A DNA stretch of 64,000 nucleotides from Xanthostigma xanthostigma (GCA_963575645.1 OY754464.1:83302948-83366947); one strand, 5' to 3'. Shown: positions 46,915-59,480, counted from the stretch's first letter. Notes: generated by a model from the sequence alone, not told the origin. Made by a program: numbers and translations.

Positions 46915-47155
46915 ACAGCTAACCATGCATTGTCATTCAAACTAAACGTGTACTATACAAATTTTCATCTCAATCGGTTGATGATATCTGCTTCAAAATT
47001 ACCGAAGGCATTCTAGTCGCTCACTTAGTAATTTAGTCGCTGACTTATTAATTTAGTCACCCAACTATTAATTTATCGTCACGCGCAGTCAGTCGCTCAC
47101 TTAGTAATACAGTAACCCAAATTGATTATTTTTGTCACCCAAAATTGTAAATTCC

Positions 47156-47262
47156 ACTCGAATATCATATTTAAGTCAGGCGGAACGTGACACATTTCGG
47201 AACGTGACACTTTTTCGTGCATACAGCCGGTGTTTCATCAATTTATAAGACGTTATCACGTC
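47156..47262 (-). mobile_element. Dyad-ended repeat, left-end fragment
   Basis: Reverse copy of the first ~105 bp ending cgttatcacgtc|aaaaac. The remainder is missing beyond ctcgaatatcatatttaa. Confidence 0.75.
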
Positions 47263-47467
47263 AAAAACAGAAATTGTTTGGAATAATGTTTATGTTGTCA
47301 TACAACAACTACAGTTCTTATTTTAAACAAAACACTTAACATTTTAACTCGAAGTAAATTATATCAAGCTGATTTTGAACTAAATGAAATCAGTCAAGCG
47401 CCTGTAGGGAGCTTGACGTCCGAACCTTATTTTTTACAGTGTAGACTTCAAAGATCTCATTTCGTAG

Positions 47468-47660
47468 CTAGCCGTTACCCGTGGCTTCGCTCGCGATCGA
47501 GACGAAACATGGACGCATTCCCATTATTTGGCACAGTTACTCCTTTCTCGACGTAGATCCCACTAATAAATTTCAAGATCCCGACAAACCTTGAAAATGA
47601 CTCCCATGTTGATTTTTAGACTAATTACCTCTTTTCACCCTCCGAACGAGCTGTTTTTGA
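47468..47660 (-). mobile_element. Helitron-like 3' end, tentative
   Basis: On the minus strand the sequence ends cgaagccacgggtaacggctag, typical of lepidopteran Helitron 3' termini. The other end is not visible. Confidence 0.4.
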
Positions 47661-47678
47661 AAAAGCATGAAAACGTGT

Positions 47679-48071
47679 TTATTCAACTCATGCGCGTTAT
47701 TCATGTTTTATCATGCCTAAGAACCGAACCCTAAATAGCCATTTACCGACTGGTGACAATTACTTGTCATAACTCAATGAAGATTCCTACTAGCTCGGCC
47801 ATTGTGGAGTAATGAAAATAAACGTAACTATTTTCTGAGTCGTAACGAAATAGTAGGTAACAACAACTCCCTGTTTTTACCCATTGAGACTAAAATTGAG
47901 AGGCCGAATGTTTTCGACATGGAGTTTATTCATAACCGGCTAACCTCAAACCAAAACATTGAATCGTGCTGTTAGTATTGACAGTTTTTTTTATAAAGAA
48001 ATAAATAGATATTTACAACATCTCATTAGTAACAATAAATAAAACATGAATAACGCGCAATTGTTGAATAA
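47679..48071. mobile_element. TIR element (ttattcaac), uninterrupted
   Basis: Ends ttattcaactcatgcgcgtt and gcgcaattgttgaataa, with arms of about 33 bp. Reverse relative to 41001-45698 and the empty site for its LINE. The flank attatgggcgtaactagtag is also conserved there, so the repeat may be larger than its TIRs. Confidence 0.85.
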
Positions 48072-48405
48072 AATTATGGGCGTAACTAGTAGTCTAAGTC
48101 ATTCATGGCGTGTCAGCGCGATGTTTTCAGCACTAGTCTCCGGTGCGCAGTATGCACTCGCTTCGCTCGTGACTGCACACCTACGACTCGTGCAACTCGT
48201 TTAAAAAAACTAAAAACGAATTATTAACAGAATAGAAAACTATGCTGTGTTTAACACAAAAATGCCAAACAAGTTTCCAAATTCTTTTTGCGATGTCGTA
48301 GGTACACGCTGTGTCAAGTATCATGGCTGGTAACTTTGCTTTCAGAAACTGACTGTCTTGATGTTTACTGTAAGAACTGTCACATTTCGTTACACAATTA
48401 TGAAA

Positions 48406-48625
48406 TTAACTTAAAACACATTTAAATTCGGACCATACGTGAATATTTTCTTGTGCCAGGTGCAGCTTCCGAAATTCGCTTGTAAAATAAAAACAATTTT
48501 CCACTAAATTTTTTGAAGAATTTTTTTTTGAATTCTTCAATTCTGCGTTCATTATTTTGTTAGGCAATTTATTGTATAATTTTAACGCGGTCTGCAATGG
48601 ACCCTCACTGCAAAATTAATTAATT
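48406..48625 (-). pseudogene. Non-LTR retrotransposon RT C-terminal relic
   Basis: The minus strand encodes FCSEGPLQTALKLYNKLPNK and then LVENCFYFTSEFR before a TAA. An L-Y-N-K-L-P word, then a helix, then an I/V-E-N-C-F-Y motif is the usual C-terminal end of Jockey/CR1-type reverse transcriptase proteins in insects. Only about 70 residues remain, with no start codon and no RT core. It is therefore a 5'-truncated insertion remnant. A 5'-truncated LINE normally ends in a tail, but none is obvious on the minus strand below 48400. Confidence 0.55.
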
Positions 48626-48695
48626 AAGCATCTTATGTAATGAATTGTTTTGTTTTAAAATAGTGCTTTTTGATTTTGATTTTGAGTTTTTTTTT

Positions 48696-49326
48696 GACGT
48701 GATAACGTCTTATAAATTGATGAATCACCAATCTTATAAATTGATAAAACACCGGCTGCATGTTCGAAAAAGTGTAACGTAACGTTCCTAACGTTCCGCC
48801 TGACCCTGTGCGCGCTTTTTGCTAATTTCTCGCTCAATTTAAATCAGATCGGTTTGAAACCAGTCTTAAACGAAAGAGGAGAACATTTTACATAGATTTC
48901 GTATAACAGAATTTGCCTAAACAGTTTTTTTATACAAATTTATATAGAAAAATAGCTGTATAAATGCAATGTTGTGTAATGCATGGCGCGACGCGGTCGG
49001 TTGTCTTTGTTTGCCGTACATGGAAATTAGAAGCAAACGTATGTCTTGTCTTAACATGAAAACAGCTGCATTTCTAATGTTTAATTCAATTTTTTGACAT
49101 TAGTATATTGTGAAATGCAAAGCCTTCTAAGTTAAGTATTGGAATAACTAATTATTATTAGAACATAATACTTTGTAAGTTGCAAACGTCACTTTTGACA
49201 TTTCTTATCATTCCGACACCAAGGATAAGCGGATTGAAACCAAATTTTGGGAGGTTTAGGTTATGTATTACGGAATACGTTATCACGTAAAACTATCGTC
49301 CGTAAACCGACTTTACAGACAACCAA
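48696..49326 (+). mobile_element. Dyad-ended repeat, alternative core
   Basis: Near-copy of 33507-34157 including the alternative core. Flanked by T-runs. Confidence 0.87.
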
Positions 49327-50019
49327 TTTTTTTGTGAATTTACGTTTTCAATTCCGTGAACCCAAAATTTTTTTTTTTTTTTGAAAATATCTGTCTGACA
49401 TCTGTCTTTGGTCGTAACATAGCTCCTAGACGACTGGATCGTTGATCAATTTTTGTAGCCTCCTGAACGGTCACATCCCGAGAAAAATTTACTCTTGTGC
49501 AAATGTGGGAGGTGACCTCCTAAAATATCAAAAATAGCTCCAACGATTCTTCACTCCCAATAAATCCTACTATTGAATGAAGATTTCAATCGTGCTTTAT
49601 TTTTCGTTCTGTTATGAAAAGGCATCTGAAATATTCTTTTACGCGACAAATTTTTTTGTATTGCATGAAACGTTTACCTATGCATTAAAAAAATGAAACG
49701 CTTTGATCGCTTTCTTCTTTTGTTTTTAACCCTTTTCTCTCAACTTACCCATACTTAAACCCTTATATCTGTTCGTGAAATCGTGAAAAAAAACTGCACA
49801 GCGCAAATGCGACAGCGATTTGTAAAGGCAACAGAGACTTCTTATCTTCACCTCTGATCTCGAACGTTTTATGGCTGCAGCTAAAGCTTACCCACGGAAC
49901 TCTGCTTTCAGCGACTGAACTGCTTTTGGACTGAACACTCTTCAAATTTCACTGTTTATAATTATTTTGCAGCAGTCGAAAAGTTATTAGTAGGATTCCA
50001 TTAACGATACTTCTATCTT

Positions 50020-50535
50020 GTCTGAACTTTAGCTCCGTTTTTGACGTGATAACGTCTTATAAATTGATGAATCACGCCAATATAAAAAGATGAAACACCG
50101 GCTGCATGCACGAAAAAGTGTAACGTTCCTAACGTTCCGCCTGACCCTGTGCGTGATTATTAAATATGATATTTAGCGGAATACGTTATCACGTAAAACT
50201 ATCGTCCGTAAACCGGCTTTACAGACAACCAATTTTACCTCGTTATTTTCCTTTTAGCTCCGTTTTTACCATGTTTTTGCTCTTTTAGCCCTGTTTTTGC
50301 CTTTCGTTTTTGCTCCTTTTTACCTCGTTTTCGCTCTTTTATTTCTATTTATACCTTGTTTTCGCTTTTTTAGTCCTGTTTTTATCTCGTTTTCGCTCTT
50401 TTAGTTCCCTTTTTACCTCGTTGTTGTCCTTTTAGCTCCGTTTTTACCACATTTTTGCTCTTTTAGCCCTGTTTTTACCTCGTTTTTGCTCCTCTTTACC
50501 TCGTTTTCGCCCTTTTAACCCCGTTTTTACCTCGT
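50020..50535 (+). repeat. Pyrimidine-rich degenerate minisatellite
   Basis: About ten irregular units of the type ttttagctccgtttttacct / cgttttcgctcttttagccc on the + strand. The array is split by the element at 50043-50232, and the words on either side rejoin as ctccgttttt-acctcg. Purines are sparse throughout. Confidence 0.8.
50043..50232 (+). mobile_element. Dyad-ended repeat, short form, in minisatellite
   Basis: 190 bp with both family ends. 5 T residues stand on the left and 4 on the right; the intact minisatellite word has 5. This implies a 4-bp TTTT duplication, as for 7889-8481. Confidence 0.9.
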
Positions 50536-51141
50536 AACTTTATTCTGACCTAATGCTAAAAATTATGCGAAAATTTGTAAAAAAAATTATGTTTTGACTT
50601 AAGAATAGAAAACACTACTTCTAATATTTAAGATCGCATTTATAACTTTGTTTCGAGGACCCCGTACTAAAAAAATTACGCCAACTGGATCTTTGATCAT
50701 ACGATGACTGATTTATACATCTCTTTTCATACACATATTTCTCTTTATCTATGGCGCGAAAGTTATATGCTGACTAGGTCCAGTTTTGACGTAACCATGT
50801 GGCGCCCAAACTTAGCCGTTTGAAATGAACACATTTTTTTCAAATTCTTGTTTGCAGAGGAATGATATAAGAACAAAATTATCAAATTTTGAGATCTATT
50901 CTAGAGCGTAGCGTAGCTCACAGGAAACCAAAAAACAAGACAACGCATTGTCGACAATGTTGAGTATTATAATGTTTACGCAAAAAGCTACTTCTATCAC
51001 AAAAAGCCACAACAGTATTAACCGATTATACTAATTTGATACATATTAAAGTATACACAAAGAAAAAAGAATATGCGTTTATCGAGATGCAAAAGTGAGG
51101 AACATTTTCTTGACTATTACTCACGTGCACGAATTTTTTTT

Positions 51142-51241
51142 TTCAACGCGCTTCCGTTCACGTAAATTTTATTCAACGCGCTTCCGTTCACGTAAATTTT
51201 ATTCAACGCGCTTCCGTTTACGTAAATTTTATTCAACGCGC
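51142..51241 (+). repeat. 30-bp tandem repeat, 3.3 units
   Basis: Units start ttcaacgcgcttccgttcac at 51142, 51172, 51202 and 51232 (the last partial). One substitution (ttcac to tttac) in the third. Confidence 0.95.
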
Positions 51242-51413
51242 GAGCACATAACGATTATCAAGAAAACCAGCGCTAGAAAACTATAGTAGGCAAATCTGGC
51301 AGCGTTTCTAGCCTGGTGTGCGGAGGCCTTAAGAACGGATTTCTCGCTATAGGAAACGGCGTTTCAGTTTTATATATATACCTGACCGGCTGAACGGAAC
51401 AGACACTATATAG

Positions 51414-51857
51414 TGTTGGGCGCCCCCGTTGGGACGACTATGGACTCCATAGAATGTTCCATACCACGAAAGCAGGTAAAAACCCGACCTTATTAAAATC
51501 GCCTGGAGAATGCAATGCATGTGAAGAAAGGCGGATATGCTTCCAGAACTTTCGATAGGCGGGGGACGAAGCTATAAAATGAGAGCGGAGTGGTTGGTGA
51601 GTTAGTTGTTGTTGGTAAGGCGTTCGTGTGTTTATACAGTGCCAGTGCGTTGTGACATAAATCACTGAGTGCAGTTATATAAATCTGGTTTTACATAAAT
51701 AACTTTTTGTAAATTGTCGTGTTAATATAGTTAATAGACAGGTGTGCTGATAAACTTTGTTGTGTTTGTGTATAGTAAATATTTCGTGTACATAATTTAG
51801 TGACTCTATATTCTCTGTTACTTAGTCTTTTATTTTATTATTTGGAACTGTCGTTAT
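51414..51857 (+). mobile_element. Solo LTR-like element
   Basis: Starts TGTTGGGCGCC and shares some 440 bp with 61911-62438 in reverse, including ggcgggggacgaagctataa (TATA box at about 51570) and taaataactttttgtaaa. The TATA box, a downstream transcribed-looking region and a TGTTG start fit an LTR of a gypsy-type retrotransposon. No internal region or second LTR in the same orientation is present. Confidence 0.6.
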
Positions 51858-52075
51858 TTTATTTGTGTTAAGTTAAAGAAGTACGCTTTCGTTTGTGTGT
51901 TTTGTTAAACATTATTGTAAATAAATAATTTCCAGCGCGGACTAGAACAGTTTTGTTACAATAGCAATAAGTTTGCTCTAATATTTAATCCCGTTGAGCA
52001 TTGTAGAGAATGTTGGGACGTGTGGGTGCGTTTGTGAAACGAAACAAAATCCCACCGCTACACACCTTGAGAGAT

Positions 52076-52130
52076 TCTCTCTCGTATTCTGTTTCGTTCT
52101 CTCTCTCTCTCTCGCTCGCTCTCTATCTCG
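52076..52130. repeat. (CT)n-rich tract
   Basis: Runs of tctctctctct interrupted by cgctcgct. The reverse-strand ORF over it is an artefact. Confidence 0.8.
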
Positions 52131-52410
52131 TCTCTTTTTGTGAACGGACAAGAAAAATATGTTTTTTTATATTTTAATATTTTTGCAAAAATCGTATAAC
52201 TGGTTTGTGCCGTGTTGCGTTCTTTGATGGATTTAAATTTCATTATAACAGACAATTCTCAAACGACGAGATTATGTTCTACCAGAGCCCGCTGTATATT
52301 TCCTTCTTCATCAAAAGCTCTTACACGAAAAACAAGTTACAAATAGGAATCCTATATAATAATATATACCATCTATACATACATATAGGTACATTGTGTG
52401 TATAAAAGCT

Positions 52411-53088
52411 CAATGATATCTACGCTATTTTTGTTTGATATATTTTGATGTTTGGTTGTTTTTGTGCGGAAAATAATTTCTAGTATGGGCTTTCTGCAAG
52501 GAGGCGGAGCTACAAATTTTTCGATGCGCGCGTTTGTGGTGAGCACTAGGGGAAACTTCAAACTCAAATTTTCCGTATGTCAGTGAGCAATGTTTATTAA
52601 AAGTGATAATAATTATAATTTTATAAAGTTTTTTAATTACAAAGAAAAAAAAAAGGCAAAACTAGGCGATCTAGAAACCCCTTTTATGTTTCGATGGTAG
52701 AATAAAGATTATTGGCGCTATAATTTGACGTTGCGTTGTCAGTGTAAACAAATTAATTATTTATATATTGTACGTCATAATTAATAAATAAACAATTCAC
52801 ACGTACCTTTTATGTTATGCTATTTATATAATGGCTTACAATTTGAATTTTGATATATATAAAATTAACAGCAGCTTTCCTTATTACATTTTTTTTTGAC
52901 ACATCATGGCCAACTAAAGTTTTTGACATGTCGCGATTTCCATAAAAAGTGAGTTAAATAATTACCCACTAGCGGCGCTAGTAGGCTTCGTGCATACAGC
53001 CTTTATATGCCTATATCTACGTTATTTTTGTTTGATATATTTTGATGTTTGGTTGTTTTTATGCGGAAAATAATTTCTAGTAGGTATA
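52411..53088 (+). repeat. Direct 75-bp repeats about 600 bp apart
   Basis: 52411-52484 and 53016-53088 both read atatctacg-(c/t)-tatttttgtttgatatattttg and end ggaaaataatttctagta. The ~530 bp between them matches nothing else here. It could be the remains of a tandem duplication or short LTRs. Confidence 0.55.
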
Positions 53089-53205
53089 GATATCTAGCAG
53101 AGTGTTTTTAACTGACTTCAAAAAAAGGAGGTTATAATATTCGACCGTATTTTTTTTGTGTGTTTGTTCGTCGATATCTTTGCCGGCTGTGAACCGATTT
53201 CGATG

Positions 53206-53882
53206 ATTTTTTTACCATTCCAACTCACTAGTGGGTAATCGTACTAGTTTAGGTCAAAAATCACTTTTCAATAATCTTACAATATTTTTTCGTTGTGACG
53301 TCCCCCGAATCTAAAAAACATATTTTTGGAAAAACTCTGTGCGTCTGTTAGTCTGTGAACACGATACAGGTCAAACGGATGAGCGGATTGAAACCAAATT
53401 TTAGGAGGATGTTTGGTCTGCAAATATAAAGAGCTTTATTGTTTTTAGAGAAAATCGGCGCATGCGCAGAAGAGATGTATGCTATAACGATGTTTTTTAT
53501 GTAATAATGCTATACTTTTCATAACGGCTCATTATTCTATTTATTTTTTCAAGAAAGTGTCGTTAAAATTCTTTTTTCTGAACCGTATAGTTTCGGAAAT
53601 ATTTTAAAATAAAAAAAAATCAGCTGTTGTTTTGTTTTGTAGATCTGTCAAAAATAAACTAGTTAAGCATGCTTTGATAAATTTTTACATGACGTGGAAC
53701 AATTATATAGGTAACCGTGGCAACGAACCACAAATATCATATTGAATACTAGCAATTATCCGCGTCACCTCACGCGATATCGGAAATTTTATTTTATTTA
53801 TTATTCTGTAATGTTAACATTTTGAAGTTAAAATGGTCCCGTCGCCCAATTGGCTGGAATTTTTTCTTCGTTTTCAATTTTT
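53206..53882 (+). repeat. 'aagtggggaat' repeat, long copy
   Basis: Runs from ttaccattccaactcactag to the T-rich end after ccaattggctggaatttttt. It is the inverse of 26568-27193. Confidence 0.65.
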
Positions 53883-55275
53883 TTTATGAATGAGTGCAGA
53901 TCACGGGATGTTCACAACTAAATGTTTAGACCGGCATATCACGGTTGGTTGGTTTTATTATTATCGGAGAATCTCGTTGGAGATTCTCTTCTGTGCTAAA
54001 TGCCGACGAATCTCTAACAGATTCTTATACCTACATTGATTTTGCCTCTCTCCCATATAACGCCGTGTATAAGAGGCCAGTTTCCAAGTTTTATAGTTCT
54101 GTGACCACGTGATTTTCGTCTTACCGATTTTTCGTATCACCCATATAGTACTTCTATACGACAATAATAGCAATCTATATATTTAAAACACAAGCCCTAT
54201 TTCTCTAGCCAATCCGCCAGCAATCCCTACTAAACCGATTGACACATTTTTTTTTTAAACTAAAGCCTTTAGTCAACAGATCTGTTATCACTAATTTTTT
54301 TTTGGTGAAATTTCTTTAAAAGGGCTTCTTTCAACCGATAATAGTAAAAAAGACGAGGGGGTAGCGGGGTGAAGAGGAACGTAAAGAGAGAAAATCCTTC
54401 GATGTTCACGAGACATGAGTGTGAGAGAAATGCAGATATGTACCTACTTATGTCGGAGATTTTACAAACAGTTTGACAAGTCGACTTTGACAATTGAAGT
54501 GCATATTTAAATTAGTTAGTTTTTTAGCGCAAATATTCCAAATATTAATAGACAAATAAATTTTATTTTATTTTCCAAACAATTGTTATTTAAGAACGTG
54601 TAATTTCATATTAATTTAATGCCAAAATAGAGTTTTTAAATATTAGATGGACTGTACAAAGTCTAAAATTTGGTCTCAGATCAGAAAAAATAGTGAAAAT
54701 CGTAAATGTATCAAATGAGGTTAGATTTTCTAAAAATGAATTGTGACAGCTCTTGCGGGGTAACCATGACAACGATGAACAGATCTATACATTTTCTTTG
54801 AATTTAAAATCAATTAAATATAGAAACAACTTGATAGGTCAAGCTAAATCAAAAGAAAAATGACTGTAAATGGAAACTAATGAGGAATAAAATTATTGTC
54901 TATAGGTCTGTATCAAAATATCGATTTTTGAAAACAATATGAAAATACATGCAAAAGGTTTTGCACGGGTACACTAGTATGCTGTTATAATATACAGTAT
55001 ACGATTGAACTGGCTGTGATCGCACGATCTAGTAGCTTGTACCAAGGTACTTACAAGCTTTGTATCGCGCATAACTTTAAATGCAGTCTACCAAATAATA
55101 AGATACACATAAACTTCGCCGCGGGCGTGTAGGGATCTTTCATTCAATACAGTCGGGACAAATTTGAGAGCGTTTCAATTTTCTAATTTCCACCTCGCCC
55201 AATGTAGGAAAGTATTGGAATTCGTTCGAAAACTTCTATTATGGATCTTAATACCTAGATCTGATCTGATTAAAC

Positions 55276-55345
55276 CAGGGACGGGCAAATCCTTTGATTG
55301 TCGGGCCACAATGCTGATGAAAATTTGACCGTGGGCCAAAAAAAA
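55276..55345 (+). mobile_element. hAT left-end fragment
   Basis: CAGGGACGGGCAAATCC, followed by tcgggccac and gtgggccaaa. This is the left-end pattern of a common hAT group (CAGGGGTGGGCAAA). Broken off by a fragment of the 'aagtggggaat' repeat. Confidence 0.5.
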
Positions 55346-55389
55346 GTAAGCCATTATGAAAAGTATACCTTTATTATATAAAAAAAAAA

Positions 55390-55946
55390 TTGGTTGTCTG
55401 TAAAGTCGGTGTACGGACGATAGTTTTACGTGATAACGTATTCCGTAATACATAACCTAAAATATAATAATTATAATAATTCGAATCTATGATATTGCAT
55501 CTTTTGCTTCAAATTTAGGTTAATTTTTTTTATTAAAATTACTTACCACCTATAATATAATTGTTTTTTTTAACTTTCTTTCTTTCGTATTTATTTTAAG
55601 TCTCAAAGATTAACTGTCATAATATTTTGAAAACAATTATTTCATTGTTTATATAAAATTCCAAAACCTACTTACAATATTTAAGTATTTTCACACGTCA
55701 AAAAATTGATTTTTATAATGATAAAATTTGTATGAAAACGATTTTTTCGAGAGATGAGACCTAGCTAAAACGATTTTTTGCCCCCCAAAATCCCTTTTCA
55801 GTAAATTTCATCCAAATCGTTAGGGCCGTTTTCGAGAAAAGCACGCACAGGGTCAGGCGGAACGTTACACTTTTTCGTGCATGCAGCCGGTGTTTTATCA
55901 ATTTATAAGATTGGTGATTCATCAATTTATAAGACGTTATCACGTC
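55390..55946 (-). mobile_element. Dyad-ended repeat, long core
   Basis: Complete reverse copy flanked by A-runs, close to 38111-38665. Confidence 0.87.
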
Positions 55947-56154
55947 AAAAAACGAATTTGTCGCGGCACATTTGGAGAGCAAAAAAAAAGGGCCTTTCAT
56001 TTCTACAACAATAAGGTCTTTTTTCGTGTGTTGTGGCCCTTTGCTGTTTACTATTTATATGCGCCAAATTATATTGGCAAAACTATTTTCGTTACTTGGA
56101 AAGGGAGAGCGGGATGGTTAAATATTATTTTTTTAGTTCGAAACACACGATGTT

Positions 56155-56625
56155 TTACTATCGGCATGATGATTTTGCCAAAGATTTCGCTTATCGTATA
56201 AAAATCGCATTTTTTTAAAGGGGTAGGCCTTGAAAAAATTGCAAAAATCGAATTCTTTAATATGCTTACAGTTAGAAATACGCTGAATTCAATGAGCGTA
56301 AGCAAACGTCTGTATCTCTTTTAGTTTGGAAACTACGGCCATTCGGAGGTTTTATATGATTTTCTAAAAACTATAAACGCAAATAACCTCTAAACCAAAA
56401 AACATTCAGACGTTTGCTTGTGCTCATTGGATTCAACGTGTTTTTTTCTATAAGCATGATGATTTTACCAAACTTCCGAAAGATTTCGGTTTTCGTATAA
56501 AAAACGCATTTTTTCAAAGGGGTATGCCTTGCAAAAATTGCAAAAATCGAATTCTTTAATATGCTTTTGAAATTGAGAATGCTTACAGAAAAAAATACGC
56601 TGAATTCAATGAGCGTAAGCAAACG
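56155..56625 (+). repeat. ~300-bp imperfect tandem duplication
   Basis: gcatgatgattttgccaaag ... aaaggggtaggccttg and caaaaatcgaattctttaat ... gagcgtaagcaaacgtc recur about 300 bp later (56455, 56545) with indels. Each unit contains the inverted cgctgaattcaatgagcg element seen at 5995 and 6870. Confidence 0.7.
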
Positions 56626-56685
56626 TCTTTTTGTATAAACAATCGTAGTTATGGTACCTATTGCAATAGAAACTCCTGTATAATG

Positions 56686-56833
56686 TATATGTTACGGTTA
56701 ATACAAGAAAGTAGTTTATTCGCGAATTAACCGGCTAATACCCGAATTAACCAACGTCAAGGATTGGTTAATTCGGGTAATTAGCCGATTAATTCGCGAA
56801 TTAACTAGTTTCTTGTATTAACCGTAACATATA
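56686..56833. repeat. 148-bp near-perfect palindrome
   Basis: Arms of about 69 bp (tatatgttacggttaataca ... ccgaattaacca) with a 10-bp loop acgtcaagga. The arms themselves are built from repeated attaaccg/cgaattaa words. No ORF. Confidence 0.9.
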
Positions 56834-57436
56834 TATTTACGGTAGATGGAAACGCCCTACCCGGAGTATAGTTTTCTATAGAACTTACAGTAAAAAGTAA
56901 ATAAAAGTACCCTTTGACGTACATTTTAAATAAAATCCTTAGAGATTACAGTCGACAGAAGAATATTTGTCCGTTTTCTGGGAGCGACATTTGTGCGACC
57001 AAAACTATGGACACAGTATCGACGTCGCATGTACAGGGCCGTTATTATTTTCAGACATTTTTAAACAAAGATATTTTCGATATATTCGAAAATATCTACG
57101 ACGATTGCCGCAACAAAATCGGTTCATTTGTTCAAGACATATAGTAAACGAAAAAATCTTAAAAAAGTGTTTTTTTTTTAATTACTCCTAAAATTCTTAT
57201 CAGATCGATTTTTTTGTAATAAGCTGCTTTCTTAGGTTAAAAAAACTGCGTCGATTGTCGCAAACCGCATCAAAATCGGTTTATTTGTTCGAGACATCGT
57301 GAACGAAAAAATCGTAGCTAAAAATGAACTTTTTTCTATATTTTATATATTTTTGACCGTTTTGAATTCGAAAATAGCAGGAAGTTTTAAGGATGGCTTG
57401 CAGAGTCAAACTTCTTTTCAAAATGTTTTTTGGTAT

Positions 57437-57954
57437 CTTTTTTTTGTGAATGACTCACTCCGAGCGCCATTGCTCTGTGCTGAGCTGTTCTGTACTTTTG
57501 CATTCGCACATTTACAGAGCGCACACAGCACAGACCACAGAGGCACTAGTAAATTTTGCACGTACGGAGTTATCTTTGCTGAGTCATTTGATGTTGAATG
57601 ACACACTGTACTAAGTTTACAGTGACTTAAACCATTCACATTGACGTCGTTGACAAAGATATAATATTGTAACAATAAACATTATTATTGTTAAGCTTTT
57701 ATTATACTTTATAGTTCATATCCGAAATGCGAATAATATAAGATCAGAATCATACTAAAATGAGCTCAGAGTGTGTGTATTGTGCTGTGCAATGCTACGT
57801 GACTCCTGAGCATGCATGATGACAGTTCACACCTCTGCAGTCTGCACTCTTGTGTAGTGCGTACTGTCTAGTGTCGCTCCTTTGAACGACTCGCTCTGAA
57901 CGACTCTTTTTAGTGAGCCAGCTCCCAATAAAGAGTCATGTGGACACATCACTG
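57437..57954 (-). mobile_element. hAT-type element (tagtgatgtgtcc family), truncated
   Basis: Right side ends gtggacacatcactg. The left side stops at the poly(A/T) site near gtgaatgactcactccgagc, lacking the last ~75 bp of the family. Internal variant tattgtaacaataaacatta. Confidence 0.8.
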
Positions 57955-58224
57955 ATGGTGTGTAGCGCGGAGTGCAAAAGAGAAGACGCGAGAAGAGAGA
58001 GAGAGAGCTGGTAATCCAGAATAATGCATCGAAGTTTCTTTCTATTTTAACAGCAATAATAAGACACACAAGTCGTCGTAACCCGCGTGGTTGTGAATTT
58101 TAAATTTCACTTATCAGCGGGGTCCAAAACTAAGCTTAATAAATTAAAAGCGTACTAACTAATGAGTGCGCACTGTGCCAAGGCCCGCCGGTTGTAATGT
58201 GTTTTGTTTATGCAAATGGTTGTT

Positions 58225-58246
58225 CGTCGTCGTCGTCGTCGTCGTC
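58225..58246 (+). repeat. (CGT)7 microsatellite
   Basis: Seven CGT units plus c. Simple repeat. Confidence 0.9.
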
Positions 58247-58624
58247 ACTTCCGCGCCAAACGACGTGGTGTCTTGCCGCCATTTCATGGCGGGTGGTTTC
58301 GCTCTAAAAGCCGCTTGCACACGAGGCTGGATTTTTCGCTATACTAGTTTTCTAGAAGAAGGCAACAATTCTGCCGAAACGTTGACTATTAAATGTAGTT
58401 CTAGCGAATAAAAATTGTTGTTATATTTAGCCTTGTATCCCGTTAATTTCATCATAACATAATTTGTAACGTAATTTGCTGACCCCAAAAAAGAAAAAAG
58501 AGGGAAATAAAAAAAAATAAATAAATAAATAATAATAATTAAAAGAATTAAATTTATATTCTCTAAGATTATAACGTTAATATTTTTGTTTTATTTTTTG
58601 TATTTTATTATGTCGGATCAAGTG

Positions 58625-58680
58625 GTTGAGCTCTCACCCTAGCACTGGCTTGCCAAGTTGGGTGGGAAAATTCTAACTTT
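58625..58680 (+). repeat. Short interspersed block
   Basis: accctagcactggcttgcca then agttgggtgggaaaa. Reverse match to the block inside 16071-16299, probably a retroelement tail. Confidence 0.45.
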
Positions 58681-58923
58681 TTTTGTAAATGGATAAAAAT
58701 GTAATTATATTTAAAGGAATAAAAGAATAAATAATTAAAAAATAAATAAATATTAAATAATACCAAGGTGTCTTATTTTATTTTATAGTTTTCTAGCGCT
58801 GAATTTCTTGATTGCTCTTACGCGCTCGCTTCACACAAGACGTCTTTTCAAGCTTGTTTTGCGGATGGATCCAGTGCGCGCGCAGTGACAACTCGAATAT
58901 TTAACACAGATCACAAAACGTTG

Positions 58924-59480
58924 TGATATTGTGTCCACATGACTCTTTATTGGGAGTTGACTCCGTGCGCTGCGCTCACTAAAAAGAGTCGTTCAAAGGA
59001 GCGACACTAGACAGTGCGCACTACACAAGAGTGCAGACTGCAGAGGTGTGAACTGTCATCATGCATGCTCAGGAGTCACTTAGCATTGCACAGCACAATA
59101 CACAACTGTGAGCTCATTTTCATATGATTCTGATCTTATATTATTCGCATTTCGGATAAACTATAAAGTATAATAAAAGCTTAACAATTGTTACAATATT
59201 ATATCTTTGTCAACGACGTCAATGTGAATGGTTTAAGTCACTGTAAACAGTGTGTCATTCAACATTAAATGACTCAGCAAAGATAACTCCGTACGTGCAA
59301 AATTCACTAGTGCCTCTGTGACCTGTGCTGTGTGCGCTCTGTAAATGTGCGCGAATGCAACATTACAGAACAGCTCAGCACAGAGCAATGGCGCTCGGAG
59401 TGAGTCATTCACAAAAAAAAAGAGCGACTCGCTCCGCTCCGAGAAATATGAACGACTCGCTCAGGAGCGACACGACACGA
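58924..59480 (+). mobile_element. hAT-type element (tagtgatgtgtcc family)
   Basis: Full-length copy with eroded termini (tgatattgtgtcc, gcgacacgacacga). Supplies the uninterrupted sequence for the insertion at 7889-8481. No 8-bp duplication detected. Confidence 0.8.

Noticed and set aside
53961-54173. 70-codon minus-strand ORF rich in basic residues
   Set aside because: Read carefully for transposase or RT motifs; none found.
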